Below, piece by piece: positions 39,632 through 48,953 of a DNA stretch of 64,000 bases (position 1 is the first letter of the stretch; every line of letters starts with the position of its first letter). The notes beneath the pieces were generated by a model, which worked only from the letters and a program-made list of their open reading frames with translations, had not been told where the DNA came from and searched no databases. Source of the DNA: Variovorax sp. TBS-050B (GTDB lineage Bacteria; Pseudomonadota; Gammaproteobacteria; Burkholderiales; Burkholderiaceae_C); NCBI RefSeq assembly GCF_029893635.1, contig NZ_JARXYR010000002.1, forward strand, positions 434,001 through 498,000, written 5' to 3'. Made by a program: the position numbers and the translations under genes.

Positions 39632-40747
39632 TCAGATGATCTCGAGTTCCGCGCGCAGCGCGCCGGCGGACTTCATGGCCTGGAGGATGGAGACCAGGTC
39701 CTGCGGATTGGCGCCGAGGCTGTTCAGGCCCTTGATCACGTCGGCCAGCGAAGCGCCGCCGCGCACCATCTGCAGCGCGCCGCCGCCCTGGTTGACCGAG
39801 ATCTGCGAGGTCTGCGCCACCACGGTCTGGCCGCCGGCGAGCGCATTGGGCTGGCTGATCACCGGCTCGGTGTTGATGACCACCGACAGGTTGCCGTGCG
39901 CCACCGCGCAGTCGTTCACCCGCACCGCCTGGTTCATGACCACGGAGCCGGTGCGCGCATTGACGACCACGCGGGCCACGGCCTGCGTGGGCGTGACCTC
40001 GAGGCCTTCGAGCCGCGCGAGGAAGCCCACGCGCTCCTGCGCCGCGGGTGCCTGCACCTGGATCACGCGCGCATCGAGCGCCTGCGCGGTGCCGGGGCCG
40101 AACTGCCGGTTGATCGCCTCGACCGCGCGCTGCACGGTGCCGAAGTCGGAGCGGTTGAGTTCGAGCGTGAAGGTGTTCTCGCCGCCCACCTGCGCCTCGA
40201 CGCCGCGCTCGACGAGCGCGCCGCCGGGAATGCGGCCGGCGCTGAGCTGGTTGACCTGCACCTTGCTGCCGTTGGCCGACGCGCCCGCGCCGCCGATCAC
40301 CATGTTGCCCTGCGCGATCGCGTAGACCTGCCCGTCGGCGCCCTTGAGCGGCGTCATCAGCAGCGTGCCGCCGCGCAGGCTCTTGGCATTGCCCATCGAG
40401 GACACGGTCACGTCGATGTTCTGGCCCGGCCGCGCGAACGAAGGCAGCGTGGCCGTCACCATCACCGCCGCCACGTTCTTGAGCTGCATGTTCACGCCCT
40501 GCGGGATCGTGATGCCGAGCTGCTGCAGCATGTTGTTCAGGCTCTGCGTGGTGAACGGCGTCTGCATGGTCTGGTCGCCGGTGCCGTCGAGGCCGACCAT
40601 CAGGCCGTAGCCGATCAGCGGGTTGTCGCGCACGCCCTGCACGCTGGCGAGCTCCTTGAGCCGTTCGGCATGGGCGGGCATGCTGCAGGCGGCCGCGCAG
40701 AGCGCCGCCAGGCCGATGAGGGAACGCAGTTTGCGGATGGTTTGCAT
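39632..40747 (-). CDS. flgI: Flagellar P-ring protein FlgI
   Basis: FlgI builds the P-ring bushing in the peptidoglycan layer. The 371-aa protein has a signal peptide ([18 protein letters not shown], cleavage after AHA). It has the highly conserved start [20 protein letters not shown] and the [19 protein letters not shown] block. The end resembles [20 protein letters not shown]. It depends on the chaperone FlgA, encoded at the other end of this cluster. Confidence 0.97.
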   Translation of the reverse strand: MQTIRKLRSLIGLAALCAAACSMPAHAERLKELASVQGVRDNPLIGYGLMVGLDGTGDQTMQTPFTTQSLNNMLQQLGITIPQGVNMQLKNVAAVMVTATLPSFARPGQNIDVTVSSMGNAKSLRGGTLLMTPLKGADGQVYAIAQGNMVIGGAGASANGSKVQVNQLSAGRIPGGALVERGVEAQVGGENTFTLELNRSDFGTVQRAVEAINRQFGPGTAQALDARVIQVQAPAAQERVGFLARLEGLEVTPTQAVARVVVNARTGSVVMNQAVRVNDCAVAHGNLSVVINTEPVISQPNALAGGQTVVAQTSQISVNQGGGALQMVRGGASLADVIKGLNSLGANPQDLVSILQAMKSAGALRAELEII

Positions 40748-40780
40748 GGTCGTATCTGCTTCTGCCGGCGCTTTGCGCCG

Positions 40781-41461
40781 TCAGAAGGGCATGACGTTGA
40801 GGAAGAAGCGCTGCAGCCAGCCCATGTGCTGGGCCTCGTCGATGTAGCCCTTGGCCGTGTATTCGATGCGTGCGTCGGCGACCAGCGTCGACGGCACGGT
40901 GTTGTTGCCCGAGACGGTGCGCGGGTTGACCACGCCCGAGAAGCGGATGTACTCGGTGCCCTGGTTGATGCCCATCTGCTTCTCGCCGCTCACGAGCAGG
41001 TTGCCGTTGCGCATCACGTCGACGACGGTGACCGTGATCACGCCGTTGAAGGTGTTGTTGGCGTTCGCGCCGCCCTTGGCGGCGAGCGTGTTGCCGCCCG
41101 AGAGCTTGGCGTCCTGCCCGTCGAGCAGCGAGCCGATCAGCTTCGGGATGCCGCCGGCGAAGTCGGCGACCAGGCTGCCGGTGCGGCTGGCCGATGCGCC
41201 CGAGTTCTTGCTCGCGTTGACCTTCTCGCTGATGACGATGGTCAGGATGTCGCCCACGTTGCGCGGCCGGCGGTCCTCGAACAGCGCCGCGCCGCCGGGC
41301 CCGGCCTGGAAGATCGCGCCGTTCGCAGGCCGCGGCGCCGCGGCCATCATGCTGTCGGCGCGCGCCGTCATCGGCTGGTGCACCAGCGGCTCGCGCGGGA
41401 TCTGCGCGCAGCCCGTGGCAACCGATGCCGCCAGCAGCAACCAGAGCCGGAGCGATCTCAT
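40781..41461 (-). CDS. flgH: Flagellar L-ring lipoprotein FlgH
   Basis: FlgH forms the outer-membrane L-ring. The 226-aa precursor has a lipoprotein signal with lipobox ([11 protein letters not shown], lipidated Cys at about residue 18). It has the FlgH blocks [37 protein letters not shown] and [20 protein letters not shown], with the typical end [14 protein letters not shown]. It overlaps the flgG stop by 4 nt, a common arrangement. Confidence 0.97.
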   Translation of the reverse strand: MRSLRLWLLLAASVATGCAQIPREPLVHQPMTARADSMMAAAPRPANGAIFQAGPGGAALFEDRRPRNVGDILTIVISEKVNASKNSGASASRTGSLVADFAGGIPKLIGSLLDGQDAKLSGGNTLAAKGGANANNTFNGVITVTVVDVMRNGNLLVSGEKQMGINQGTEYIRFSGVVNPRTVSGNNTVPSTLVADARIEYTAKGYIDEAQHMGWLQRFFLNVMPF

Positions 41462-42240
41462 AACTGCGCCAGCCGCTGAAGCATCTGGTCGGACGCCTGC
41501 ACCGCCTTGCTGTTGATCTCGTAGGCGCGCTGCGTGGCGATCATGTTGACCAGCTCCTCGACCACGTTGACGTTCGAGGCCTCGACGTAGCCCTGGCTCA
41601 GCAGGCCCGCGCCGTCGACGCCGGGGTTCACCTGGTTCGGCGCACCGGAAGCGTCGGTCTCGGCGTAGAGGTTCTCGCCCTTGCTCTGCAGGCCGGCCGG
41701 ATTCAGGAAGGTCGCGAGCTGCAGCTGGCCGACCTGCACGGTGTTGGTCTGCCCGGCCTGGGTGATCGAGACGATGCCGTCGCGGCCCACGGTCAGGCTG
41801 GTGGTGTTGGCCGGCAGCGTGATCGCGGGTTGCACCGGGAAGCCGCTCGCGGTCACGAGCTGGCCGTCGCGGTCGGTCTGGAAAGAGCCGTCGCGCGTGT
41901 AGGCGGTGCTGCCGTCGGGCATCAGCACCTGGAAGAAGCCGCCGCCGTTGATCGCGACGTCGGTGGGCTTGTCCGTCTTCGTCAGGTTGCCCTGCGAATG
42001 GATGCGCTCGGTCGCGACCACGTGCACGCCGGTGCCGACCTGCAGGCCCGAGGGCAGCCGGGTCTGGTCCGAGGTCTGGCCGCCGACCTGGCGCAGGTTC
42101 TGGTACATCAGGTCCTCGAACACGGCGCGGCTTCGCTTGAAGCCCGTGGTGCCGACGTTGGCGAGGTTGTTCGACACCACGTCGAGTTGGGTCTGCTGTG
42201 CGTCCAGACCGGTCTTCGCGATGTAGAGCGAGCGCATCAT
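41458..42240 (-). CDS. flgG: Flagellar distal rod protein FlgG
   Basis: FlgG forms the distal rod. The 260-aa length and the pattern [36 protein letters not shown] and the C-terminal [20 protein letters not shown] are diagnostic. The start is the first of two adjacent ATGs, with AAGGA about 9 nt before. It lies between flgF (38-nt gap) and flgH (overlap). Confidence 0.97.
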   Translation of the reverse strand: MMRSLYIAKTGLDAQQTQLDVVSNNLANVGTTGFKRSRAVFEDLMYQNLRQVGGQTSDQTRLPSGLQVGTGVHVVATERIHSQGNLTKTDKPTDVAINGGGFFQVLMPDGSTAYTRDGSFQTDRDGQLVTASGFPVQPAITLPANTTSLTVGRDGIVSITQAGQTNTVQVGQLQLATFLNPAGLQSKGENLYAETDASGAPNQVNPGVDGAGLLSQGYVEASNVNVVEELVNMIATQRAYEINSKAVQASDQMLQRLAQL

Positions 42241-42278
42241 GATGGGATTTCCTTGGGGAGTCGTTAAGGGGCGCCGGC

Positions 42279-43022
42279 TCAGCCGTAGGCGAGCAGCTTG
42301 TTGGCGGATTGCGCGTTGTCGTCCGCGGTGCGCATGGCCTTCATCTGCATCTCGAAGCTGCGCGCGTTGGCGATCATGGCCACCATGGCCTCGACGCCGT
42401 TGACGTTGCTGCCTTCGACCGCACCGGTGGTCACGGTCACGGCTTCGTCGGTTTCGGCGGGCGGCAGGCCGGGCCGCATGCGGAACAGGCCGTCGTCGCC
42501 GCGCACCAGGTCGGTGACGGGCGGATTGACGAGCTTGAGGCGGCCGACCTCGGCCACGCCGATGGCCGGATCGCCCGCGCCGCGCGCGGTGACCAGGCCG
42601 TTGGAAGCGATGGTGACGGCCGCGCCGGGCGGCACCGCGAGCGGCCCCGCATCGCCGGCCACCGGCAGCGAGCCCATCGTGGTGAGCTGGCCTTCGGCGT
42701 TGACCTGCAGGTTGCCGACGCGGGTGTAGGCCTCGCCGCCATCGGGCGTCTGCACCACCAGCCAGCCCTCGCCGTGCACCGCGACGTCGAGCGCGCGGCC
42801 GGTTTCGGTGAGCGGACCGTGGCTGAAGTCGGCGCCCGGCGTGGCAGCCACCACGTAGGCGCGCGTGGGCGCCTCGGCGCCCGTGACGGGCACCGCGCGG
42901 AAGCTGTTGATCTGCGCCCGGAAGCCCGGCGTGGACGCGTTCGCCATGTTGTTGGCGACCGAGGCCTGCTGCTCCATGGCCTGCTTGGCGCCGCTCATGG
43001 CGACGTAGAGCATGCGGTCCAT
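42279..43022 (-). CDS. flgF: Flagellar proximal rod protein FlgF
   Basis: FlgF is a proximal rod subunit. The 247-aa protein starts [20 protein letters not shown] with the [20 protein letters not shown] motif. It ends with [20 protein letters not shown], the standard axial-protein C-terminal helix. A 7-nt gap follows flgE. Confidence 0.96.
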   Translation of the reverse strand: MDRMLYVAMSGAKQAMEQQASVANNMANASTPGFRAQINSFRAVPVTGAEAPTRAYVVAATPGADFSHGPLTETGRALDVAVHGEGWLVVQTPDGGEAYTRVGNLQVNAEGQLTTMGSLPVAGDAGPLAVPPGAAVTIASNGLVTARGAGDPAIGVAEVGRLKLVNPPVTDLVRGDDGLFRMRPGLPPAETDEAVTVTTGAVEGSNVNGVEAMVAMIANARSFEMQMKAMRTADDNAQSANKLLAYG

Positions 43023-43029
43023 GGGCGGC

Positions 43030-44244
43030 TCAGCGGATGTTGATCAGCGTCTGGACGACCTGATCCTGCGTCTTCACGGTCTGCGCGTTGGCCTGGTAGC
43101 TGCGCTGCGCGACGATGAGGTTGACGAGTTCGGAGGTCAGGTCGACGTTCGAGGCCTCGAGCGCGCCCGAGGCGAGCGAACCCAGCTTGGTGCCGGCGCC
43201 CGGCGTGCCGGTGAGCGGCTGGCCCGAGGCCAGCGTTTCGGCCCAGACGTTGTCGCCCTTGGGCTCCAGGCCGTTGGGGTTGGCGAACGAGGTCAGCACC
43301 ACCTGGCCCATCAGCGTGGTCTGTTCGTTGGAGAACTTGCCGGTGATGGTGCCGTCGGGATTGATCGAGAACGAGGTCAGCGTACCCGAGGTGTAGCCGT
43401 CCTGCTTGAGCGTGTTGATCTCGTTCGCGTTGCCGAACTGCGTGGTACCCGACAGGTCCACGGTCGCATTGAGCGCCACCGAGCCGTTGCCGAAGTTCAT
43501 CGTCGGCAAGGTGATCGAGCCGCTCGCGGGGGTGAGCAGGTTGCCGTTGCCGTCGAAGGTCATCGAGGAGATCGGCGCGCCGCCGTTGAGCGCGGTGCCG
43601 TCGGCGGCGCCGTACACGTCCCAGGCATTGGTGCCGGTCTTCACGAAGAAGACGCCGAGCTCATGCGGGCTGCCGAGCGAATCGAAGATCGGCCCCAGTG
43701 CGTTCGAATAGTTGAAGGTGTCCGAATCGGTCGGAGAGAACGGCGTCTTCGTGGGCACCGTGCCGCGCATGTCCAGGTTGAAGCGCGCCTCGATGGCGGT
43801 GGTGGCCTTGGGGTTCATGGCGGTGGTCTGGACCTGCAGCGGCGCCGGCGTACCGCCGTCGAGGCCGCCGGTGGCCGACACGCCATAGCCGGTCAGGCGC
43901 AGGCCGCCGGCATTGACGATGTAGCCGTCCTTGTCGCGCGTGAACTGGCCATTGCGCGAATACATCACCTCGCCGCTCGGGCTGCTGAGGCGGAAGAAGC
44001 CGTCGCCGTTCAGGATCGCGATGTCGAGCGGCCGGCTGCTGGTCTGCACCGAGCCCTGCGTGAAGTTCTGCGTGATGCCCGAGACCGCCACGCCCAGGCC
44101 GACGCGCGAACCCGCGTAGACGTCCTGGAAGGTGACCGCGCCGGACTTGAAGCCGACGGTGCCGGAGTTGGCGATGTTGTTGCCGATGACGTCCAGGTTG
44201 GCGGCTGCCGCCGACAGGCCGCTGATGCCTTGGGAAAAGCCCAT
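43030..44244 (-). CDS. flgE: Flagellar hook protein FlgE
   Basis: FlgE polymerises into the hook. The 404-aa protein has the N-terminal motif GFSQGISGLSAAAANLDVIG and NIANSGTVGFKSGAVTFQDV. The variable D1/D2 domains are in the centre, and the C-terminal helix is LTSELVNLIVAQRSYQANAQ, then QVVQTLINIR. A 92-nt gap after flgD, the longest in this operon, has no promoter consensus that I recognise. Size is typical for short-hook Burkholderiales FlgE. Confidence 0.96.
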   Translation of the reverse strand: MGFSQGISGLSAAAANLDVIGNNIANSGTVGFKSGAVTFQDVYAGSRVGLGVAVSGITQNFTQGSVQTSSRPLDIAILNGDGFFRLSSPSGEVMYSRNGQFTRDKDGYIVNAGGLRLTGYGVSATGGLDGGTPAPLQVQTTAMNPKATTAIEARFNLDMRGTVPTKTPFSPTDSDTFNYSNALGPIFDSLGSPHELGVFFVKTGTNAWDVYGAADGTALNGGAPISSMTFDGNGNLLTPASGSITLPTMNFGNGSVALNATVDLSGTTQFGNANEINTLKQDGYTSGTLTSFSINPDGTITGKFSNEQTTLMGQVVLTSFANPNGLEPKGDNVWAETLASGQPLTGTPGAGTKLGSLASGALEASNVDLTSELVNLIVAQRSYQANAQTVKTQDQVVQTLINIR

Positions 44245-44336
44245 GATCGAGTCCTTGTTTCAGTGCGATGAGGAAGAAAGGGAAGCGGCCCGCGGCGCGA
44301 AGGCCGCCGCTGCCGGCGAGGAAGATGCGGAAGCGC

Positions 44337-45023
44337 TCAGAGGAACATGCGCACGTCGGCGAGCGTGATGCTCTGGCCCGTCACCAGTTCGAGCGTGACG
44401 CCGTTGGCGCCCTGCTTGACGGCGGCCACCTGCGAGAAGGTCAGCGCGGTGGCCTCCACCTTGGTGCCGTTGTTGCTGGCCGAGACGGAGAAGGTGTAGT
44501 TGCCGGCCGGGGCGACGCTGCCGTCGTCGGCCTTGCCGTCCCAGGTGACCGGATTGACGCCCTCGGTCATCGAACCGAGCGACATGGTGCGCACGGTGCG
44601 GCCGGCGCTGTCGACGATCTTGACCTCGACGTCGCCGGCGGTGTCGGGCAGCTGCACCGCGAAGGGCACGGGTGCGGGCTCCTCGCCGTCCTTCGGCGTG
44701 CTGGTGCCGATGGTGTTGCCGGGCGACAGCACGTTGTAGCCGATCAGCGAAGCCGCCTGCAGCACCTGGTTGGTGCCGGTCTGGTTGACCAGTCCGCTGA
44801 GCGTGGCGTTGAGCTTCTCGATGCCGCTCACGGTGCTCATCTGCGCGAGCTGCGAGGTGAGCTCGGCGTTCTCCATCGGGTTGAGCGGATCCTGGTTGTT
44901 GAGCTGGGTCACGAGCAGCTTCAGGAAGCGCTGCTCGCTGTCGGCCGAGGTGACGTCCTTGCCGTTCGATGCGGCGCTGGCGGCGTTGAGGCCCGTGATG
45001 GAAGAGGTGTCGGAGATGGCCAT
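44337..45023 (-). CDS. flgD: Flagellar hook cap / assembly protein FlgD
   Basis: FlgD caps the growing hook and is shed when the hook is finished. The 228-aa protein has the conserved core FLKLLVTQLNNQDPLNPMEN and SQLAQMSTVSGIEKLN (about residues 32-70). The Ig-like FlgD domain follows, with GRTVRTMSLGSM, TWDGKADDGSVAPAGNYTFS. The ATG giving MAISDTSSITG is chosen; a long upstream extension overlaps flgC and is a shadow. Confidence 0.96.
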   Translation of the reverse strand: MAISDTSSITGLNAASAASNGKDVTSADSEQRFLKLLVTQLNNQDPLNPMENAELTSQLAQMSTVSGIEKLNATLSGLVNQTGTNQVLQAASLIGYNVLSPGNTIGTSTPKDGEEPAPVPFAVQLPDTAGDVEVKIVDSAGRTVRTMSLGSMTEGVNPVTWDGKADDGSVAPAGNYTFSVSASNNGTKVEATALTFSQVAAVKQGANGVTLELVTGQSITLADVRMFL

Positions 45024-45049
45024 GTTCTGGTCGTGCGGGTGCGTTGGGA

Positions 45050-45466
45050 TTACTGGCCGATGCTCAGCGTCTTGACCATCAGCGTCTTGGCGGTGTTGAG
45101 CACCTCCACGTTGGCCTGGTAGCTGCGCGAGGCGGAGATCATGTTGGTCATCTCCTCGACCACGTTGACGTTGGGCATGGACACGTAGCCCTTGGCGTCG
45201 GCGTGCGGGTTCTTGGGGTCGTAGACCATCTTGAGCGGCGAGCCGTCCTCGACCACGCCGGCGACCTTCACGCCGCCGATGTCCTGCTGGCCCGAAGCGG
45301 CCACCTCGAACACGACCTGCTTGGCGCGGTACGGCTTGCCGTCGGGTCCGGCCACGCTCTCGGCGTTGGCCAGGTTGCTCGCGGTCACGTTCATGCGCTG
45401 CGACTGCGCGGCCATGGCGGAGCCCGCCACGCTGAAGATGTTCATGGATGCGGTGGGTTGGGGCAT
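45050..45466 (-). CDS. flgC: Flagellar proximal rod protein FlgC
   Basis: FlgC is a proximal rod subunit. The 138-aa product includes [40 protein letters not shown] and the terminal [20 protein letters not shown]. The start ([11 protein letters not shown]) has AGGAG 7 nt ahead. Beginning at MNIF, seven codons later, would fit the usual family N-terminus but has a weaker ribosome binding site. Confidence 0.95.
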   Translation of the reverse strand: MPQPTASMNIFSVAGSAMAAQSQRMNVTASNLANAESVAGPDGKPYRAKQVVFEVAASGQQDIGGVKVAGVVEDGSPLKMVYDPKNPHADAKGYVSMPNVNVVEEMTNMISASRSYQANVEVLNTAKTLMVKTLSIGQ

Positions 45467-45483
45467 GCGTGCTCCTGGGGCGG

Positions 45484-45894
45484 TTACTGCGCCGCTGCGA
45501 GCAGCGACTTGATCTTGGCGCTGACCACCGTGAGGTTGGCTTCGTAGCGCAGCGCGTTGTCGGCGAAGTTGATGCGCTCGGCATCCATCTCGACCGTGTT
45601 GCCGTCGATGCTCGACTGGCTGGGCACGCGGTAGAGCAGGTCGCCGTCCGGGATGGCCGACGAGCTCGTGGCCTGCATGTGGCGGGCCGAGGTGGTGGTC
45701 ATGGGCAGCGATCCCGCCGCCGCGCGGCCCTGCGACATCGCCTGGGTCAGTCGGCCGGCGAAATCGAAGTCGCGCGCCTTGTAGTTGGGCGTGTCGGCGT
45801 GGGCGATGTTGGCGGCCAGCACCTCCTGGCGCTGCGTCCGGAGGTTGAGTGCTTCGCGGTTGAACCGAAGCGCCGCATCCAGCTTGTCGATCAT
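45484..45894 (-). CDS. flgB: Flagellar proximal rod protein FlgB
   Basis: FlgB is a proximal rod subunit and the first gene of flgBCDEFGHIJ. The 136-aa product starts [20 protein letters not shown] and contains [20 protein letters not shown], with the family end [21 protein letters not shown] 35-codon upstream extension of the frame is unconserved. The gene diverges from flgA across about 162 bp. Confidence 0.95.
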   Translation of the reverse strand: MIDKLDAALRFNREALNLRTQRQEVLAANIAHADTPNYKARDFDFAGRLTQAMSQGRAAAGSLPMTTTSARHMQATSSSAIPDGDLLYRVPSQSSIDGNTVEMDAERINFADNALRYEANLTVVSAKIKSLLAAAQ

Positions 45895-46056
45895 GTGTTT
45901 CCATCCGTTGGAGGCATCGCGGCCCGTGAGGGCGTGGCGACAGATGGAAAGCGAGTCTATGCACGAGCCGCTTCGGCAATGGGCCGAACAAAGGGGCATT
46001 TGGCGTGCACTTCGAATCTTCGGATCGCGGGCGCCTTCCTAGAATTGCGGGCACCG

Positions 46057-46779
46057 ATGATGGAAAAGAACCACTCCAGACTGCGTTCCCCGAAGCGCCT
46101 GCTGCCCGTGCTGGCCATGGCGCTGTGCGCGGCGGCCGCGTCGCCCATCGCGGCCGCACCGCTCGCGGGCGAGGCGCGCGTGGCGATCGACCGGTTCCTC
46201 CAGGCGCAGACCGCGGGCCTGCCGGGCACGGTCCGGATCCGCGTCGATGCACCCGCCTCGGGCGCGCTGCCGCCCTGCGATGCGGTCGAGCCGTTCCTGC
46301 CGCGCGGCGCGGCGCCCTGGGGCCGCGTCTCGGTCGGCCTGCGCTGCCATTCCGAAGACAGGCCGTGGACGCGCTTCGTGCTCGCGCACGTGGCGGTGAC
46401 GGGCAGCTATGTCGTGGCCACGCGCAACATCGATGCGGGGCAGGCCTTCGGGGCGGGCGACTTCGCGGTCCGCAGCGGCGACCTCACCGCCCTGCCGCGC
46501 TCGGTGCTGACCGATGCGGCCGAACTCCAGGGCGTGGTGGCGGCCAACCGCATCACGGCCGGCGTGCCGCTGCGTCGCGAGCTGGTGCGCGGCGTGACGG
46601 TGATCCAGCAGGGCCAGACGGTCAAGGTCGTGGCCGAGGGCCCCGGTTTTGCGGTCAGCACCGAGGCGCGGGCGCTGACCAGCGCGGCCGTGGGCGCCAC
46701 CGCCCGCGCCAAGACGCTGGACGGGCGCGTCGTGAGCGGCGTGGCCGACGAGGAGGGCCAGCTGCGGCTGCCGCAATAG
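46057..46779 (+). CDS. flgA: Flagellar P-ring chaperone FlgA
   Basis: FlgA is a periplasmic chaperone for P-ring (FlgI) assembly. The 240-aa precursor has a signal peptide ([20 protein letters not shown]). The C-terminal SAF/ChapFlgA domain contains [20 protein letters not shown] and [20 protein letters not shown], then [20 protein letters not shown]. The start is the first of two adjacent ATGs; frames extending upstream overlap flgB in antisense and are not credible. It diverges from flgB and precedes flgM. Confidence 0.94.
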   Translation: MMEKNHSRLRSPKRLLPVLAMALCAAAASPIAAAPLAGEARVAIDRFLQAQTAGLPGTVRIRVDAPASGALPPCDAVEPFLPRGAAPWGRVSVGLRCHSEDRPWTRFVLAHVAVTGSYVVATRNIDAGQAFGAGDFAVRSGDLTALPRSVLTDAAELQGVVAANRITAGVPLRRELVRGVTVIQQGQTVKVVAEGPGFAVSTEARALTSAAVGATARAKTLDGRVVSGVADEEGQLRLPQ

Positions 46780-46799
46780 CGGTATTCGCGGCGCGGGGC

Positions 46800-46826
46800 T
46801 AAAGTTTCGGGCCGGACTGCCGATAC
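46800..46826 (+). promoter_or_regulatory. Sigma-28 (FliA) promoter for flgM-flgN
   Basis: TAAAGTTT (46800-46807), an 11-nt spacer, then GCCGATAC (46819-46826). This matches the enteric sigma-28 consensus at 15 of 16 positions. It lies 26 bp before the flgM TTG start and after flgA, so flgM and flgN are transcribed as late genes, giving FliA feedback on its own antagonist. Confidence 0.92.
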
Positions 46827-46852
46827 ACAAGGCAGCCCTTTGAGGAATCATC

Positions 46853-47149
46853 TTGAAAATCGATCCATCCACCCCTTCGGCCATACCGCTCCCCCGCACG
46901 AGCAAGGGCGCGTCCCCGTCGCCAGCCGGCGGCGCCGATGCCGTCCACGGCGGCAAGGACGTCGTGCAGCTCAGCTCGGGGCAGGTTCATTCGCTGCCCG
47001 ACGCGCCCAACGCCGATTTCGATGCCGCACGGGTGGCTGCGATCCGCGAGGACATCCGCGCCGGCCGCTACGAAGTCCACCCCGAGCGCATCGCCCGCGG
47101 CCTGCTGGCCAGCGTGCGCGAGCTGCTCGACGACAACGGAAAGCTGTAG
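46853..47149 (+). CDS. flgM: Anti-sigma-28 factor FlgM
   Basis: FlgM holds FliA inactive until it is exported through the finished hook. The 98-aa product uses a TTG start, with GAGGA 6 nt before it. The FlgM domain lies in the C-terminal half: VQLSSGQVHSLPDAPNADFD and ARVAAIREDIRAGRYEVHPE, ending LDDNGKL, the FliA-binding helices. The N-terminus is disordered (Ser/Pro-rich), as usual for an export signal. Confidence 0.94.
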   Translation: MKIDPSTPSAIPLPRTSKGASPSPAGGADAVHGGKDVVQLSSGQVHSLPDAPNADFDAARVAAIREDIRAGRYEVHPERIARGLLASVRELLDDNGKL

Positions 47150-47155
47150 TCCACC

Positions 47156-47605
47156 ATGCTGGTTCACCTGTTGGCCGAAAAGCGCTGCGTCGAGGAATTC
47201 CTCTCGGTGCTCGCGCAGGAAGCGCATGCCATGAAGAACGGGCTGTTCGCGGAACTGCCCTCGATCACCGAGCAGAAGGCCGGCCTGCTCGACCGCATGG
47301 CCGCGCTCGACCAGGCGCGCGAAGCGGCCCAGGTGGCACGTGGTTTCGAACCGGGCCGCGCGGGCGGCGATGCGGCGGCGGCCGCCGACGGCGACGCCTC
47401 GCTGGCGGCCTGGAACGAGCTGCTCGACCTCGCGCAGCAGGCCCGCGCCGGCAACCGGCAGAACGGCGCCATGGTCTACGGCCAGATCGAATTCACCCAG
47501 AACGCGCTGAACTACCTGCAGGCCACCAGCGCCCAGCCCTTCTACGGCCCGGACGGCATCCGCCGCGCCGGCAGCGGCACGGGCACACGGATCGCCGTCG
47601 GCTGA
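47156..47605 (+). CDS. flgN: FlgK/FlgL export chaperone FlgN
   Basis: FlgN binds FlgK and FlgL before export. The 149-aa helical protein begins MLVHLLAEKRCVEEFLSVLA and has QEAHAMKNGLFAELPSITEQ, KAGLLDRMAALDQAR. The C-terminal amphipathic helix NGAMVYGQIEFTQNALNYLQ probably binds client. It starts 6 nt after flgM, sharing the sigma-28 promoter. The family is weakly conserved but context makes the call firm. Confidence 0.92.
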   Translation: MLVHLLAEKRCVEEFLSVLAQEAHAMKNGLFAELPSITEQKAGLLDRMAALDQAREAAQVARGFEPGRAGGDAAAAADGDASLAAWNELLDLAQQARAGNRQNGAMVYGQIEFTQNALNYLQATSAQPFYGPDGIRRAGSGTGTRIAVG

Positions 47606-47606
47606 G

Positions 47607-47626
47607 CGCGGCGGCCGGCCGCCGCG
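47607..47626. terminator. Palindromic hairpin between convergent flgN and Crp-like genes
   Basis: A perfect 20-bp palindrome (CGCGGCGGCC/GGCCGCCGCG) fills the space between the flgN stop and the stop of the convergent regulator gene. It has no loop bases or T-tract, so it is at best a cruciform-type bidirectional transcription block. Confidence 0.45.
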
Positions 47627-48391
47627 TCAGCCCTTGCTCGAGCCGTCCTTCGGCGTTTCGAGCAGTTCCGAGAAGAAGGAAGGGCCGACCTCGTCGTCCT
47701 GCGGCGCCGGCGCGGGCGGCTCGCTCGACGGCAGCTCCTGGAAATCCGACGACGCGAAATGCGGCGGCACGTAGACACCGTGCTCGTCGCGCCGCACCAG
47801 GCCGCGGCGCTCGAGGTCCCGCATGGTCTTGTTGACCTGCATCCGCGACAGCCCCGAATAGGAGGCGATCACCGACTGGGTGATCCGCTTGTCGTAGCCG
47901 CCGCCGCTGCCCGGCGCCAGCTCGGTCAGTTCGTGCAGGATGCGGCTGATGAGCCGTTCCGACGAGGCCGACGAAATCTGACGGATCTGCCGGCGCAGCG
48001 CCGTGGTGCGCTTCATCACCATGCCGAGCAGCCCCATCGTCACCGCCGGATGGCGGTTGCACAGCGCCCGGAACTCCACCGTCGGAATCAGATAGAGCGA
48101 AGTCGGCAGGGCTGCGATCAGCGTCGCGCCCGACTGGTAGCGCTCTTCGGTGAGGGTGGCGCTCAGGAAGAAATCGTCGGGGCGGATGAAGTCGGTGGTG
48201 ACGTCGCCGCTGTCCTCGCTGCCCTGAACCACCACGCGCAGCAGGCCGGTCGCGACGCAGTAGATGCGGTCGGTCCACTCGTCCGCACCGAGCACCACTT
48301 CGTTGCGCCGGCAGGAGCGAAGTTCGATGCGCTGGACAAACGCGGCCCGCTCGTCCGGGGGAACACTGGCAATTAGCGGATGCAAATACAT
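47627..48391 (-). CDS. Crp/Fnr-family transcriptional regulator
   Basis: This 254-aa protein has an N-terminal cyclic-nucleotide-binding-like beta-roll (about residues 15-140; LGADEWTDRIYCVATGLLRV, FLSATLTEERYQSGATLIAA). The C-terminal winged helix has VIASYSGLSRMQVNKTMRDL and RRGLVRRDEHGVYVPP (about 165-220). No Fnr-type Cys cluster for an iron-sulfur centre is seen, and the cAMP-contact residues of true Crp are not obvious, so the ligand is unknown. An Ala/Pro-rich tail extends the protein beyond the usual 220-230 aa. It converges on flgN, so it need not be part of flagellar control. Overlapping palindromes lie upstream of it. Confidence 0.9.
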   Translation of the reverse strand: MYLHPLIASVPPDERAAFVQRIELRSCRRNEVVLGADEWTDRIYCVATGLLRVVVQGSEDSGDVTTDFIRPDDFFLSATLTEERYQSGATLIAALPTSLYLIPTVEFRALCNRHPAVTMGLLGMVMKRTTALRRQIRQISSASSERLISRILHELTELAPGSGGGYDKRITQSVIASYSGLSRMQVNKTMRDLERRGLVRRDEHGVYVPPHFASSDFQELPSSEPPAPAPQDDEVGPSFFSELLETPKDGSSKG

Positions 48392-48474
48392 CGGTACCGT
48401 CCCATGGGCCGCCCTGCCGCCGACCGGTCAAGGCACTTTGCCTGTCACTCTTCCCGCAAAATGCGAAAAATTAC

Positions 48475-48509
48475 CATATCTCGAATAGATATGTTAACCC
48501 AAGTAACAT
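48475..48509. promoter_or_regulatory. Overlapping palindromes upstream of the Crp/Fnr gene
   Basis: In the only markedly AT-rich stretch nearby there are two inverted repeats. CATATCT-CGAAT-AGATATG spans 48475-48493 and ATGTTA-ACCCAAG-TAACAT spans 48491-48509. They overlap by three bases and lie about 85-120 bp before the regulator ATG. They could be operators for autoregulation by this dimeric regulator. On the minus strand, TTGGGT and TATGGT at 18-nt spacing around them could be a promoter. Confidence 0.45.
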
Positions 48510-48539
48510 GTTGAAACTGATACGGCCCCGCGGCCGACC

Positions 48540-48815
48540 CTACTTTCGCCAGCCGCGGGAGACCATCCACTGGCTTGTACCGCTCGCGATGACGAGCGCT
48601 GCGTAGGCGGTCATCGTCCCGTCACGTCCCCTGAACACCAATCCGGCCAGGAGCGCGGCGGCGCCGACGGCCGAATTGATCGCGCCCTGCACCCACCAAG
48701 CCGGCGCGCCCGCCCTCGCCCCGCCCAGCCGGCCCGCCAGGGCGCACAGGAAACCCACGGCCAGGGCGGGCGCGACGAAGTTCAGCAGGTGGTTGAGCAG
48801 AGCCAGCAGGGACAT
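48540..48815 (-). CDS. Small hydrophobic protein, likely inner membrane
   Basis: This 91-aa protein has three hydrophobic stretches: LLNHLLNFVAPALAVGFLCA, AINSAVGAAALLAGLVF and MTAYAALVIASGTSQW. It ends in a basic tail, VSRGWRK. It appears to be a small polytopic membrane protein of unknown function. I start at MSLLALLN; a start 27 codons earlier would run through a strong hairpin at 48862-48882. No clear ribosome binding site is present for either. It diverges from hemA. Confidence 0.65.
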   Translation of the reverse strand: MSLLALLNHLLNFVAPALAVGFLCALAGRLGGARAGAPAWWVQGAINSAVGAAALLAGLVFRGRDGTMTAYAALVIASGTSQWMVSRGWRK

Positions 48816-48861
48816 GGCGATGGGGAAGGAGCGGGGGCGGCCGGGGAGGACAGAAACGAAG

Positions 48862-48882
48862 AAGGGCGCCTGCGGCGCCCTT
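48862..48882. terminator. GC-rich hairpin upstream of hemA
   Basis: AAGGGCGCC-TGC-GGCGCCCTT is a 9-bp perfect stem with a 3-nt loop. On the minus strand it is followed by CTTCGTTTCT, a weak T-rich tail. No gene obviously ends here, so it may be an insulator, a 5'-leader element of the divergent gene, or chance. Confidence 0.35.
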
Positions 48883-48939
48883 GTCGTTTCCGGCATGCGC
48901 GGCCAAGCCCCTTCACAGCCGCACGATGCCTGCTGATTT

Positions 48940-48945
48940 TATAAT
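48940..48945 (+). promoter_or_regulatory. Possible -10 element of hemA
   Basis: A perfect TATAAT lies within CTGATTTTATAATCAG, itself an inverted repeat, just 9 nt before the hemA ATG. That would leave almost no leader for a ribosome binding site. No good -35 is seen at 16-18 bp. The real promoter may lie elsewhere and this could be an operator-like palindrome. Confidence 0.35.
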
Positions 48946-48953
48946 CAGCGGCT

